64,000 bases of DNA from Cyclobacteriaceae bacterium (lineage in GTDB: Bacteria; Bacteroidota; Bacteroidia; Cytophagales; Cyclobacteriaceae). The translations under genes and the position numbers were made by a program. Under the pieces are notes generated by a model that saw nothing but the letters and a program-made list of their open reading frames with translations, was not told where the DNA came from and ran no database searches. The stretch is taken from the NCBI GenBank assembly GCA_020436085.1, contig JAGQYM010000002.1, positions 89,117 to 153,116 on the forward strand, written 5' to 3'. Shown here in pieces: positions 8,197-17,508 of the stretch. How positions within the stretch are numbered: the first letter of the stretch is position 1; every line of letters starts with the position of its first letter.

Positions 8197-9438
8197 ATGA
8201 TTTCGTTTGATTCTTTTGAATTGCCCAATGGGCTGAGGGTGTTGGTTCACGAGGACCCAAGTGTTCAGATCGCTGTGATGAACATTCTTTATGACGTGGG
8301 ATCAAGAGATGAGAGTAGTCACAAAACCGGCTTTGCTCATCTATTCGAACACCTCATGTTTGGAGGATCGAAGCATATCCCAAGCTATGATGAACCGCTG
8401 CAAAAGGTTGGTGGCGAAAACAATGCTTTTACAAACACTGACATTACCAATTATTATTTGACCGTTCCTGCTGATAATCTGGAGACGGGCTTTTGGCTGG
8501 AGAGCGATCGAATGTTGAGCCTATCATTTGATCCAAGAGTTTTGGAGGTGCAGCGCAAAGTTGTCATCGAAGAATTTAAACAGCGGTATCTGAATCAACC
8601 TTATGGTGACGTGTGGTTGAAATTACGACCACTGGTCTATAAGGTGCATCCCTATCAATGGGCCACGATAGGCAAAGAGATTAGTCATATTGAGGAGGCC
8701 ACTATGGATGATGTGAAGAACTTTTTCTACTCACATTATCTTCCAAACAATGCCATTATGGTAGTAGCTGGTAATGTGAAGAAAGACCAGGTCATGGCTA
8801 TGTCGGAGAAATGGTTTGGATCGATCCCTGCAGGCGAGAAAATCAAAAGAACGCTGCCATCGGAGCCGACTCAGAATGAGCAGAGAGTTCTTGAAGTTGA
8901 GGCCGATGTTCCTGCCGAAGCTTTGTACAAAGCTTATCACATGCCCGGGCGCTTTCACAAGGATTTTCATGCAGCTGATTTGTTGAGTGATGTGCTCGGA
9001 AGAGGTGACTCAAGCCGTTTGTACCGAACGCTTGTCAAAGAGAAAAATATTTTCAACTCGATTTCAGCTTTCACCATGGGATCAATAGATCCGGGACTGA
9101 TCGTGATAAACGGGAGAGTAAGGGAAGGAGTTGATTTGCGTGATGCAGAAAAACACCTTGATGAAGTCGTAAACATTTTATCAGATGAGGGGATCTCCGA
9201 TGTTGAGTTGGAGAAAGTGAAGAATCAGGCGATATCAACTTTGGAGTTTGGAGAGGTTGAAGTGCTCAATCGAGCGATGAATCTTGCGTTTAGTGCACTT
9301 TCGGGAGATGCAGACTTGGTGAATAAAGAAATGGAGCTGGTGGAAACAGTTTCTAAACATGATGTTGACCGTCTTGGTAAAGAACTATTGCGAGATGCCA
9401 ACTCATCGGTAATGTATTATCGTAGCAAAAAGAAATAA
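8197..9438 (+). CDS. M16 family zinc metallopeptidase
   Basis: The 413-residue product is a pitrilysin-type peptidase. The inverted zinc motif HLFEH is at about residues 48-52, with the downstream glutamate region VVIEEFKQRYLNQPYG near 125-135, and a second M16 C-domain follows. The start is placed at the ATG at 8197 (MISFDSFELPNG), matching the usual beginning of the family. The extra 23 residues possible from 8128 look unlike the family, and a promoter box sits within them. No signal peptide is present from this start, so it is probably cytoplasmic. Bacteroidota often encode M16 proteins as adjacent pairs (active plus inactive partner); here only the active-type copy is present, followed 3 bases later by ispF, as an M16–ispF–mnmD unit. 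Confidence 0.9.
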   Translation: MISFDSFELPNGLRVLVHEDPSVQIAVMNILYDVGSRDESSHKTGFAHLFEHLMFGGSKHIPSYDEPLQKVGGENNAFTNTDITNYYLTVPADNLETGFWLESDRMLSLSFDPRVLEVQRKVVIEEFKQRYLNQPYGDVWLKLRPLVYKVHPYQWATIGKEISHIEEATMDDVKNFFYSHYLPNNAIMVVAGNVKKDQVMAMSEKWFGSIPAGEKIKRTLPSEPTQNEQRVLEVEADVPAEALYKAYHMPGRFHKDFHAADLLSDVLGRGDSSRLYRTLVKEKNIFNSISAFTMGSIDPGLIVINGRVREGVDLRDAEKHLDEVVNILSDEGISDVELEKVKNQAISTLEFGEVEVLNRAMNLAFSALSGDADLVNKEMELVETVSKHDVDRLGKELLRDANSSVMYYRSKKK

Positions 9439-9441
9439 AGG

Positions 9442-9921
9442 ATGAAGTTCAGGGTTGGGATGGGATTTGATGTTCATCAATTAGAAGACGGAAAGGATTT
9501 CTGGCTTGGTGGTATAAAACTTCCCGCATCCAAAGGTGCAGTAGGTCATTCCGATGCCGATGTGTTGATTCATGCTATTTGTGATGCCTTACTCGGTGCG
9601 GCTAGCTTGGGGGATATTGGCCAACACTTTCAAAACACAGATCCAAGATGGAAAGGCATGCCTAGCAAATTCTTTTTGGAAGAGGTGGTTAAAATGCTGA
9701 GTGACAGAAACTGGAAAATCGAAAATGTGGATTGTACGCTGAGCCTTGAGAAGCCAAAACTAAGTCCACATATTCCAGCAATGAAAGAAATTCTTTCTGG
9801 AATAATGGGTATTGAAAAGGATGCCTTGTCCATTAAAGCTACTACCAATGAAAGGCTTGGATATGTAGGCAGAGAAGAGGGTGTCAATGCTTATGCGGTA
9901 GCCCTCATCATGCAAGACTAA
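9442..9921 (+). CDS. ispF: 2-C-methyl-D-erythritol 2,4-cyclodiphosphate synthase
   Basis: IspF forms the cyclic diphosphate intermediate of the non-mevalonate isoprenoid pathway in the cytoplasm, as a zinc-dependent homotrimer. The 159 residues match the family length. Metal ligands D10 and H12 (GFDVHQL) and H44 (HSDADVLIHA) are visible, as are the LGAASLGDIGQHF loop and the C-terminal KATTNERLGYVGREEG segment. The gene starts 3 bases after the M16 stop and is followed by mnmD, so it is mid-operon. Nothing is unusual. Confidence 0.96.
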   Translation: MKFRVGMGFDVHQLEDGKDFWLGGIKLPASKGAVGHSDADVLIHAICDALLGAASLGDIGQHFQNTDPRWKGMPSKFFLEEVVKMLSDRNWKIENVDCTLSLEKPKLSPHIPAMKEILSGIMGIEKDALSIKATTNERLGYVGREEGVNAYAVALIMQD

Positions 9922-9934
9922 TCGACAAACTGGC

Positions 9935-10612
9935 TTGCTTACTCTAATCACCACAACAGACGGTTCGCATACTTTACGAAATGAGATTCTGCAGGAGACC
10001 TACCACTCCATTCATGGCGCCATTCAGGAATCCATGCATGTATTCATTAAGCATGGCTTACACTATGCGATTGATCGGGATCAGGATAAGCAGATGAACA
10101 TTCTTGAGGTTGGATTTGGTACAGGACTCAACAGCCTGCTAACTGCCGTAGACGAAAAAGCTTTGAACGTCAATATTTGTTACGACACGATTGAGGCTTT
10201 TCCAGTTTCCTTAGAGCATGTCCGTTTGCTTAATTATTCGGACATTGTTGGTCGTGACAAAGTCGGGGATTTGTTTGACAGGCTCCATCAGGTTTCCTGG
10301 GGGGAAGTTCACTCCCTAAAGGCTGGCTTTACCTTCCGTAAGATTCATTCCGACCTTTGCAAAACCCAGTTAGAAAAAAGTCATTACGATATAGTATACT
10401 TCGATGCCTTTGCTCCCACCAAACAGCCGGAGCTTTGGACACTGGAGATTATTTCTTTGGTGGTACGTTCATTAAAGCCTCGGGGGATTTTTGTTACTTA
10501 CAGCGCCAAAGGACAATTGAAGAGAGATCTTGTGGGTTTGGGCATGAAGTTGGAGATACAAAAAGGTCCACCGGGCAAAGCAGAAATGACAAGAGCAATA
10601 AAGGATAAGTAA
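9935..10612 (+). CDS. mnmD: tRNA 5-methylaminomethyl-2-thiouridine(34) methyltransferase MnmD
   Basis: MnmD (the methyltransferase half of MnmC, stand-alone in many bacteria) methylates the wobble uridine of certain tRNAs using S-adenosylmethionine. The 225 residues include ITTTDGSHTLRNE at the start, GAIQESMHVF, the SAM-binding EVGFGTGLNSLL, the active-site segment YFDAFAPTKQPELW and TYSAKGQLKRDL near the end. The start is TTG at 9935: there is no in-frame ATG near the conserved N-terminus, and the start lies 13 bases after ispF. Family members are about 220-230 residues, so the gene is complete. Confidence 0.9.
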   Translation: MLTLITTTDGSHTLRNEILQETYHSIHGAIQESMHVFIKHGLHYAIDRDQDKQMNILEVGFGTGLNSLLTAVDEKALNVNICYDTIEAFPVSLEHVRLLNYSDIVGRDKVGDLFDRLHQVSWGEVHSLKAGFTFRKIHSDLCKTQLEKSHYDIVYFDAFAPTKQPELWTLEIISLVVRSLKPRGIFVTYSAKGQLKRDLVGLGMKLEIQKGPPGKAEMTRAIKDK

Positions 10613-10699
10613 CGTTCGTGTGCAATTCTAAAATCACGTTTAATGTGGTAGATAATAGTTCTCAGCTCAAACTAAATTTAATCTTCTAATATCTAAACC

Positions 10700-13420
10700 T
10701 TGGCTCGTAAGCAATTTCCACTTTTACTTTTATTGCTCATCAGTTTTGCCTCCCATGCTCAGAATATTCTGAACATAAAAATGGGAGCAAATCCAGTTGA
10801 TGCCTCTACCACGCTCATACTCAGAGATATTGAAGAGCAGCATGGGATTCGGTTCTTTTATCTCGATTCGTGGTTTGAAAACAGCAGAGTCGAGATCGAC
10901 TTCAACGGGCTAACTCTTCAGGAAGCTCTGACGGAAATCACCAGGGGGACAGATCTCTCATTTACCGTTTTAGACAACTATGCCATTATCTTTTCCAAAG
11001 ATCCAACACAGGCATTGCAGCGGAGAGAGATTTTAACTGACGCAGCCAGAGGGCGAAAAAAGATTGACAATACGATGATTGGTGATCCGGCTAACCCGAA
11101 GCCTGGCAATGAGGTGGTATTGACGGGTAGAATTATTGATGGCAAGACTAAAGAAGCCATTGCTGGAGTAAGTGTGTACGTAAATGATATGGAGAAAGGT
11201 ACAATTACTGACCCTGACGGCAATTATCGGATGGCTATGTCGAAAGGTGAGCATATCATTACCTACAGTTATATCAATTATGAAGAAAAACTCACCGATC
11301 TCCGTATTTACAATGATGGTAAGATCGATGTCAACCTTGAAGAGGTTCCGCGTCTGTTGGATGAGGTGGTAATTTCTGATCGGGCTAACCGAGAAATTGT
11401 AACCAGCAGTGTTGGTCAAACACAGATTAGTATCAAAGAGTTGAAAAGAGCACCAGCGTTGCTGGGTGAAGTTGACCTAATCAAGCAAATTCAAAATCTC
11501 CCCGGGGTAACGACCACTGGTGAAGCATCATCTGGTTTTAACGTAAGAGGTGGTGGTGTAGACCAAAACTTGATATTGTATGATGGTCTTCCTGTCTTTA
11601 ACAGCTCGCATGCTTTTGGATTTTTCTCCGCATTCAACTCTGAAGCTATTCGTGATGTCACTTTTTACAGAGGAGGTATTCCTGCTGAATATGGAGGTGG
11701 AGTTTCGTCTGCTTTGGTTATAAGGTCAAAAGAGGGTGATTATACTAAGTGGGGCGGAGCAGGAGGTATCGGATTGCTATCCAGCAACCTACAGGTCAAT
11801 GGTCCTATCAAAAAAGATAAGACAAGTGTAATTGCGTCACTTCGCAGTACGTACTCCGATTGGCTGATCAATACAGTAAGAACTAATTATGTTGATCTTC
11901 GAAATAGCACCGTCCGTTTTTATGATGGTGCATTTAAGGTTGCCCATCGTTTCAATGATAACACCAAGCTGACTTTTTCAGGATATGCGAGCCGAGATCA
12001 GTTTAGACTACAAGGAGACACTACTTACAGTTGGCAGAACAGACTAGCGGCCGTGAGACTTGATCACTCGTTCAGCCCACGGATTTCGTCATCTATTATG
12101 GCTGGTTACGGATCATACGGATATGATGTAGAAGATAGGGATCCACAAACCGGATTTAATCTCTCTTATCAGATTACTTATCCAACAGTAAAGGCGGATT
12201 TTAATTTTCAAATGAATCCTCACAAAATAAATTTTGGAGTTCAGAGTCACTATTATCAATTCGATCCGGGGAGACTTGATCCGATTTCCGCGGAGTCAAA
12301 CGTGAGGCCGGTAAAAATTCAAGATCAAACATCCCTCGAGACAAGCTTTTATGTGGGAGATCAATTCACGATAAGCGAACGAGTATATCTGGAGGCCGGT
12401 GTCAGGTTTTCCACATTCCGCTCGATGGGACCTCGTGACGTCTATATCTATGCCCCGAATGCTCCATTAGAAACATTAAACATAACTGACACGGTCAGTT
12501 ATAAGTCTGGTGAGACCATCGACAGTCAATTTGGTTTGGAGCCGAGAGCCTCGTTTCGATATACAATCAATGACCAGACTTCGATCAAGGCGGGGTACAA
12601 TCGCATTTATCAATATCTCCATCTTGTAACCAACACAGCTGCGGTAACACCTATCGACATTTGGCAACCAAGTGGTACTTATTTTAAGCCTCAGTTTGCC
12701 GACCAGCTTTCGATTGGATATTTCAAAACATTGAAAGAAAAGACGTATGAGTTTTTTATCGAAGGTTACTACAAACAAATTCAAAACGTTTTGGACTTCA
12801 AGGATGGTGCACAGCTGATATTGAATGAGCAAATAGAAACGGATTTGCTTCAGGGAAAGGGTCGTGCCTATGGAGTTGAGACACAGATAAGTAAGCAGCT
12901 AGGAAGACTCACAGGCTCGTTGGCATATACCTATTCACGTTCATTGAGAACCATTAGTGGGCCAACGACACAAGAGACCATAAACAATGGAGTTGAATAT
13001 GCTTCAAATTATGATCAGCCGCACATTATAAATCTCAATTGGAAGTATGCTATCTCAAAGCGCTACTTCTTTACTGGTAATTTCACTTACAGACAAGGCC
13101 GTCCTGTAACATTACCTGTTTCTGCATTTGTTATTGATAATATTCCGGTATCAAATTTCTCTGAACGGAATCAGTTCCGAATTCCGGATTATCATAGACT
13201 TGATATCGCCTTAGTTGTGGAGGGAAACCACAGACGTAAAAAGTTTTGGGATGGAACATGGACGTTCTCGTTCTATAATCTGTACGCAAGAAAGAACGCT
13301 TACTCAGTGTTCTTTAAGGAAGTCGAGATTCCTTTTGTGAATCAAACGGTGTCGCGACCTTATCAGCTGGCAATTATCGGTACCGTACTGCCATCAATTA
13401 CTTACAGCTTTAAGTTTTAG
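10700..13420 (+). CDS. TonB-dependent outer-membrane receptor with STN and carboxypeptidase-like domains
   Basis: The 906-residue protein starts at TTG 10700, after an in-frame stop, and begins with a clean signal peptide (MARKQFPLLLLLLISFASHAQ). Domains in order: an STN (secretin/TonB short N-terminal) domain at about 35-92, a carboxypeptidase-regulatory-like beta-sandwich at about 145-220 (GRIIDGKTKEAIAGVSVYV), a plug domain at about 245-345 (DLIKQIQNLPGVTT ... GFNVRGGGVDQNLILYDG), and a 22-strand-type barrel to the C-terminus, ending in the aromatic strand ITYSFKF. An STN domain can signal to a FecR/sigma pair, but none is adjacent. A DUF4249 lipoprotein and an MG2/plug protein follow, forming a cassette. 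The substrate is unknown. Confidence 0.92.
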   Translation: MARKQFPLLLLLLISFASHAQNILNIKMGANPVDASTTLILRDIEEQHGIRFFYLDSWFENSRVEIDFNGLTLQEALTEITRGTDLSFTVLDNYAIIFSKDPTQALQRREILTDAARGRKKIDNTMIGDPANPKPGNEVVLTGRIIDGKTKEAIAGVSVYVNDMEKGTITDPDGNYRMAMSKGEHIITYSYINYEEKLTDLRIYNDGKIDVNLEEVPRLLDEVVISDRANREIVTSSVGQTQISIKELKRAPALLGEVDLIKQIQNLPGVTTTGEASSGFNVRGGGVDQNLILYDGLPVFNSSHAFGFFSAFNSEAIRDVTFYRGGIPAEYGGGVSSALVIRSKEGDYTKWGGAGGIGLLSSNLQVNGPIKKDKTSVIASLRSTYSDWLINTVRTNYVDLRNSTVRFYDGAFKVAHRFNDNTKLTFSGYASRDQFRLQGDTTYSWQNRLAAVRLDHSFSPRISSSIMAGYGSYGYDVEDRDPQTGFNLSYQITYPTVKADFNFQMNPHKINFGVQSHYYQFDPGRLDPISAESNVRPVKIQDQTSLETSFYVGDQFTISERVYLEAGVRFSTFRSMGPRDVYIYAPNAPLETLNITDTVSYKSGETIDSQFGLEPRASFRYTINDQTSIKAGYNRIYQYLHLVTNTAAVTPIDIWQPSGTYFKPQFADQLSIGYFKTLKEKTYEFFIEGYYKQIQNVLDFKDGAQLILNEQIETDLLQGKGRAYGVETQISKQLGRLTGSLAYTYSRSLRTISGPTTQETINNGVEYASNYDQPHIINLNWKYAISKRYFFTGNFTYRQGRPVTLPVSAFVIDNIPVSNFSERNQFRIPDYHRLDIALVVEGNHRRKKFWDGTWTFSFYNLYARKNAYSVFFKEVEIPFVNQTVSRPYQLAIIGTVLPSITYSFKF

Positions 13421-13439
13421 ACAAGGATGATTTAAATAT

Positions 13440-14534
13440 ATGCGTGCTTCAATCTCCATAATCTCCTTTATCTTTTTAGTTGCCTGTATCGATAGAATTT
13501 CTGTTGATGCAACTGGTGATTTTCAGTCCCAAATAGTTGTCGATGGATTTATTTCTGACGATCCGGGACCATACACTGTTCGATTATTCAGATCATCACC
13601 AGTAGACGATAACTTAAGTAGTGCCACTCCGTTTTCCGCTCGCTCAGTTTCAATTTTTGATAACCTTGGAAACACAGAAACCCTAAGTGAGACCGCCAAC
13701 GGAACAGGGGTGTATGTGACAAAACCCACAGGTATTCGCGGGGTTATAGGCAGGACCTACACACTGAGAATTGAAAACCGTGATGGAGCGGTCTATGAGT
13801 CAACGCCTGAACTCATTCGTCCTCCTGGCACCGTGGATAGCATTTATTATATTTTCGAAACCAGGACTCCTCTCGATAGACCTACTGAGTATGGTTATCG
13901 GGTTTATCTGGATGCTCAAGGTGCAGATGACAGCAACTATCTGCGATGGAAATTCAATGGTACTTATCGGGTAGAAACTAATCCTGAGCAGCGCACAGTG
14001 CCTTTTGGGCAAGGACGAATTCCAGATCCACCCCCTTGTAGTGGGTACATCTACACAGGTGCGTTAACGCAAGTGGGCGCCTGCAACTGTTGCGTATGTT
14101 GGGTAAAACAAGTGGAAAAGAAACCTGTTGTTAGTGATAATCAATTTGTGACCGGTGGAAAGTTCACGGGAGTTGAAATCGCTTATGTGCCGGTTGATGA
14201 ATTTACATTCTTCGATCGTTATCGCATTGAGATTGAACAATTGAGTCTTTCAAAGGAGGCTTTTGACTTTTGGCGTTCAATAGCGTCACAGAAAGACGGT
14301 GCCACCAGTCTCTTTCAACCGTCTTTTGGCGAAGTTAAGACCAACATATTTCCAATGAATGGAGGTCCTGAAGTACTTGGGATTTTTTATGCGTCTGCAA
14401 AAGCCCGAAAGTCGGTTTTTATAACCAAGGCTGAAGTGCCCATAATTGTGCAGCCGCCTGCGACTACAATTCCAGAAGCCTGCAATCAGGTGTTTGACCT
14501 GTCTACTACTATTAAACCCTTTGGATGGCCCTAA
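13440..14534 (+). CDS. DUF4249 domain outer-membrane lipoprotein
   Basis: The 364-residue product has a lipoprotein signal peptide with the lipobox LVAC (Cys 16), then the DUF4249 features: IVVDGFISDDPGPYTVRL near the N-terminus, the GRTYTLRIE strand, RPPGTVDSIYY, and a cysteine cluster NCCVCW late in the chain. DUF4249 proteins are usually encoded right after a TonB-dependent receptor, as here (19 bases downstream), and are presumed surface or periplasmic partners of the receptor. A purine-rich AAGGA lies upstream of the ATG. The gene is followed within 3 bases by the MG2/plug gene. Its biochemical function is not known. Confidence 0.88.
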   Translation: MRASISIISFIFLVACIDRISVDATGDFQSQIVVDGFISDDPGPYTVRLFRSSPVDDNLSSATPFSARSVSIFDNLGNTETLSETANGTGVYVTKPTGIRGVIGRTYTLRIENRDGAVYESTPELIRPPGTVDSIYYIFETRTPLDRPTEYGYRVYLDAQGADDSNYLRWKFNGTYRVETNPEQRTVPFGQGRIPDPPPCSGYIYTGALTQVGACNCCVCWVKQVEKKPVVSDNQFVTGGKFTGVEIAYVPVDEFTFFDRYRIEIEQLSLSKEAFDFWRSIASQKDGATSLFQPSFGEVKTNIFPMNGGPEVLGIFYASAKARKSVFITKAEVPIIVQPPATTIPEACNQVFDLSTTIKPFGWP

Positions 14535-14537
14535 GCT

Positions 14538-16901
14538 ATGATGAATAGAGTGAAACGATATGGAATATTGGGTGTAGTGATTGCTGTCGGGCTAATGGCT
14601 GCCCGTCCCGCAGAAGACATCCAGGATATTATTGGTAAACTGGAGGCATACTATAAGACCTATCCTCAGGTAAGAGTCCATCTCACATTCAATCAACCGA
14701 AGTACGCACCGGGAGATACCGCATTCTTCAAGGCCTTCTTTTTGTCTGAGAATTTTCGAGCTATCCCTGACAAACAGATACTGAATCTGGAATTGAATGA
14801 CAGTGAGGGCCACACGGTATTGGCTCAGAACTTTAGGGTGACCGATGGTGAAGGAAATAATCAAATCGTTTTCGATAAGGATATTACCCCGGGGCGTTAC
14901 GAGGTGGTGGCCTATAGTCAGGTAATGAAAAATTTTGAGCCTGCAGTGTACTACAGAAAACACCTCACAGTCACTGGGCGCAAGCAAGTTCAAAAACAGA
15001 GGGTTGAGACTTTTGGATTTTTTGCTGAAGGCGGACACGTGATTGAAGATGTAGTTAATCAGGTTGTGGTAAAGTCATCTGTGAAGGGCACTGGAAAAAT
15101 TATTGACCAAACAGGGGCACTTGTTGCTTCGGCTGAGGTAAGCGAAGATGGCATAGCAAGTATGTCATTTACTCCAAAGAAAGGTTCCGTCTACACAGGC
15201 CAGTTGGGAAACCAAGAGGTACAAATCCCTGTCTCTTCTGATCATTGCGCGATCAAAGTTGATCCACAAGGTACAGGAGGGGTGAACGTTGCTGTAGCTG
15301 TTTCACCTTCGTCTTCTCTCAATCGTCAAGAGCTTTACTTCATCGCTTTGTCAAAAGGCCGGGTAGTTTATTCTTCTCCTTTCAACGTTGATGATGGGAC
15401 AGGGCAGGTGTCGATCGACATTTTACACCCCGGCCTCAATGAATTCTTTGTTTTTGATAAGAAGAATAATCTTCTGGCTGAGCGTATCTACTTTCTGGAT
15501 CCTTCTGTTCCAAAGGTGCTGATTACTACAACTAACGAAACAATAACTCCAAGGAGTGTGATTTCCGCTTCCATCATCGTTACTGACGAAATGAGCAGAC
15601 CAACTGCAGCTTCTATTGTCGCTCGGGCCACTAATAACTCGTTGTTCCCTAATATTCACGAGGCGTCATTTGAAACGGAGATGAATATCTTCAACGATTT
15701 TCCTGGCCTTCGACTTGAGTTTGAGGACTCTGGTTTGCCTGAATCTGAATGGTTGACCAAAATCAATGATCGGTTGATAGCTGAGACATGGAATCGTATC
15801 GATTGGAACGAAGTTTTTGATCCGAGCAAGGACAAAACCAAATACGGTTATAAATTTTCTCTCGGATTCAATGGTAAGGCCATGTTCAAAACGTCTGGAG
15901 AGCCGGTACCTGACTCAACGTTAGTGATGATCTACCAACAAAAGGCGATGGTCGGCTACGAAACCTACACAGACAAAAAAGGGGACTTCTCATTTCCATT
16001 TGTCTATGATTTTAATGGCACCGATCAGATTTTTTATATGATGGAGTTCAAAAAGAAGGAAAAGCAACAAGACTACTACGTTGTTCCGGAGCTCCAGATT
16101 GTAAGCGCCAACGAGACTGAAGCGAAAGAATTGGATCAAACGGACGTGTATGGTGAGTATAAGTTTAGAAAGGGTATGATTGATCGTTCGTTTAACTTCT
16201 TTTCTGAATCATCCCAGAAAATTGACAGCAAGATCGTAAACCCAAATGCTGAGTATGAGGATGAATTAGGCGGTGTGGATGTCACAGTTAAGGTTGAAGA
16301 CTATCTGGTTTTTCCAACGATGTCTGATTTGATTCATGAAGTGATTTCAGGACTACAGAGTCGCGTTACGGGTGGAGTGGCAACTGTTCGTGTTGTTTTT
16401 TTAAGGAATACCTATACCGTAATCCCTAAAGGAGATCCACTTTACATAATTGATGGAGTTTTTACGCGTAATACAAATTATTTTTTGTCACTTAATCCGG
16501 AGGATATCCTAACCATCAAATTGGTAAATGCTGAGAACAAACTCAGGCGCTTTGGTGGAATGGGAAAATTTGGAGTCGTATTAGTTCAGACAAAGAAGTC
16601 AGTAGCTAAAGATGTGCTCAAGCACAGTACGGTTTTCTCGCTTGGAGGTCTAAGTCCAGAACTTGATTTCAAGATACCCCAATACAATGCGCAATCTGTT
16701 TCAAGAAGACCAGATTTACGCTCGTGTATTTACTGGAGTCCTCGATATAGCACGAATTCGTCCGGAAGAGCTGATCTCAATTTCTATGCATCAGACGATG
16801 CCGCTCCGATAAGATTGGAAATACTTGGACTTACCTCAGACGGTCGTCCGTTTTCATCAACCAGGATTGTCGAGGTAAAGGCACCCGAAATCAAACAGTA
16901 G
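14538..16901 (+). CDS. MG2-domain / TonB-plug-like exported protein
   Basis: The 787-residue protein has an N-terminal hydrophobic signal (about 9-23). It then has an alpha-2-macroglobulin MG2-like domain (RVHLTFNQPKYAPGDTAFFKA ... near 45-70, split by family-typical spacing), several further beta-sandwich segments, and, near 640-690, a plug-like segment (PLYIIDGV ... FGGMGKFGVVLVQTKK) resembling the plug domains of SusC-type receptors but with no barrel behind it. Such MG2-plug proteins are common next to receptor/DUF4249 pairs in Bacteroidota. I infer a periplasmic or outer-membrane-associated partner of the receptor. The stop is 2 bases from the stop of the convergent cyclo-ligase gene, with no hairpin between them. 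Confidence 0.8.
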   Translation: MMNRVKRYGILGVVIAVGLMAARPAEDIQDIIGKLEAYYKTYPQVRVHLTFNQPKYAPGDTAFFKAFFLSENFRAIPDKQILNLELNDSEGHTVLAQNFRVTDGEGNNQIVFDKDITPGRYEVVAYSQVMKNFEPAVYYRKHLTVTGRKQVQKQRVETFGFFAEGGHVIEDVVNQVVVKSSVKGTGKIIDQTGALVASAEVSEDGIASMSFTPKKGSVYTGQLGNQEVQIPVSSDHCAIKVDPQGTGGVNVAVAVSPSSSLNRQELYFIALSKGRVVYSSPFNVDDGTGQVSIDILHPGLNEFFVFDKKNNLLAERIYFLDPSVPKVLITTTNETITPRSVISASIIVTDEMSRPTAASIVARATNNSLFPNIHEASFETEMNIFNDFPGLRLEFEDSGLPESEWLTKINDRLIAETWNRIDWNEVFDPSKDKTKYGYKFSLGFNGKAMFKTSGEPVPDSTLVMIYQQKAMVGYETYTDKKGDFSFPFVYDFNGTDQIFYMMEFKKKEKQQDYYVVPELQIVSANETEAKELDQTDVYGEYKFRKGMIDRSFNFFSESSQKIDSKIVNPNAEYEDELGGVDVTVKVEDYLVFPTMSDLIHEVISGLQSRVTGGVATVRVVFLRNTYTVIPKGDPLYIIDGVFTRNTNYFLSLNPEDILTIKLVNAENKLRRFGGMGKFGVVLVQTKKSVAKDVLKHSTVFSLGGLSPELDFKIPQYNAQSVSRRPDLRSCIYWSPRYSTNSSGRADLNFYASDDAAPIRLEILGLTSDGRPFSSTRIVEVKAPEIKQ

Positions 16902-16903
16902 AA

Positions 16904-17476
16904 TTAACCAAATTTCAGAACGGCATCAGGAGTAATACACCAGTTCAACGCAATGTCTTGGGGCTCTGAAGGAATTCTTTCGCTGGCCGGAAAAAGAGAC
17001 AAGCCAATTTTGATACAGTCTGGTCGGCAGGTAGATAGGAACTTGTCGTAGTAACCTTTGCCATAGCCGACTCGATGCCCGTGATCATCAAAAGCCAACA
17101 ACGGAACAAGCACCATATCAACTTTTTCACTGTCAGTTGGTACGCCCTGCTTTGGCTGTTTGATGCCCCAATTATTTTCCGCCAGTTGATGTAGGCCCTC
17201 GAAGTAAAAATTCTCAAGAGAATCACTTTTGAGATTGATTTTGGGAATCGACAAACGAATATGAGGAAACTCTCTTCTAAGCCTTTCTATGATAAGCCAG
17301 GTGTCGGGCTCGTGTTTGTGAACCATTGGTAAAAACGTGTGAATGACTTTAACGAAAGACAGGTCGAACGAAAGGAAGAATTGCTGGGCGATTTTTTGAC
17401 AGCTTAAGAGATAATCTGATTCTGAGAGAGAGTCTCTCTTTACCAGGTAAGAACTCCTGATCTCACTTTTTGTCAT
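16904..17476 (-). CDS. 5-formyltetrahydrofolate cyclo-ligase
   Basis: This enzyme converts 5-formyl-THF to 5,10-methenyl-THF with ATP, feeding one-carbon metabolism in the cytoplasm. The 190 residues are family length. The N-terminal K-x-x-x-R segment (TKSEIRSSYLVKRDSLS) and the signature VPLLAFDDHGHRVGYGKGYYDKFL region (split: LLAFDDHGHRVGYGKG, then YYDKFL) are clear. It is the last gene of a minus-strand unit rimO–bshC–cyclo-ligase; the gap to bshC is 32 bases. It ends tail to tail with the MG2/plug gene. Confidence 0.92.
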   Translation of the reverse strand: MTKSEIRSSYLVKRDSLSESDYLLSCQKIAQQFFLSFDLSFVKVIHTFLPMVHKHEPDTWLIIERLRREFPHIRLSIPKINLKSDSLENFYFEGLHQLAENNWGIKQPKQGVPTDSEKVDMVLVPLLAFDDHGHRVGYGKGYYDKFLSTCRPDCIKIGLSLFPASERIPSEPQDIALNWCITPDAVLKFG

Positions 17477-17508
17477 CAGGCCTAAAGATACAGAAGATCA
17501 GATAGGTT

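Noticed and set aside
9910-9934. ATG at 9910 as the start of mnmD
   Set aside because: This ATG is in the ispF frame, not the mnmD frame, so it cannot open the methyltransferase.
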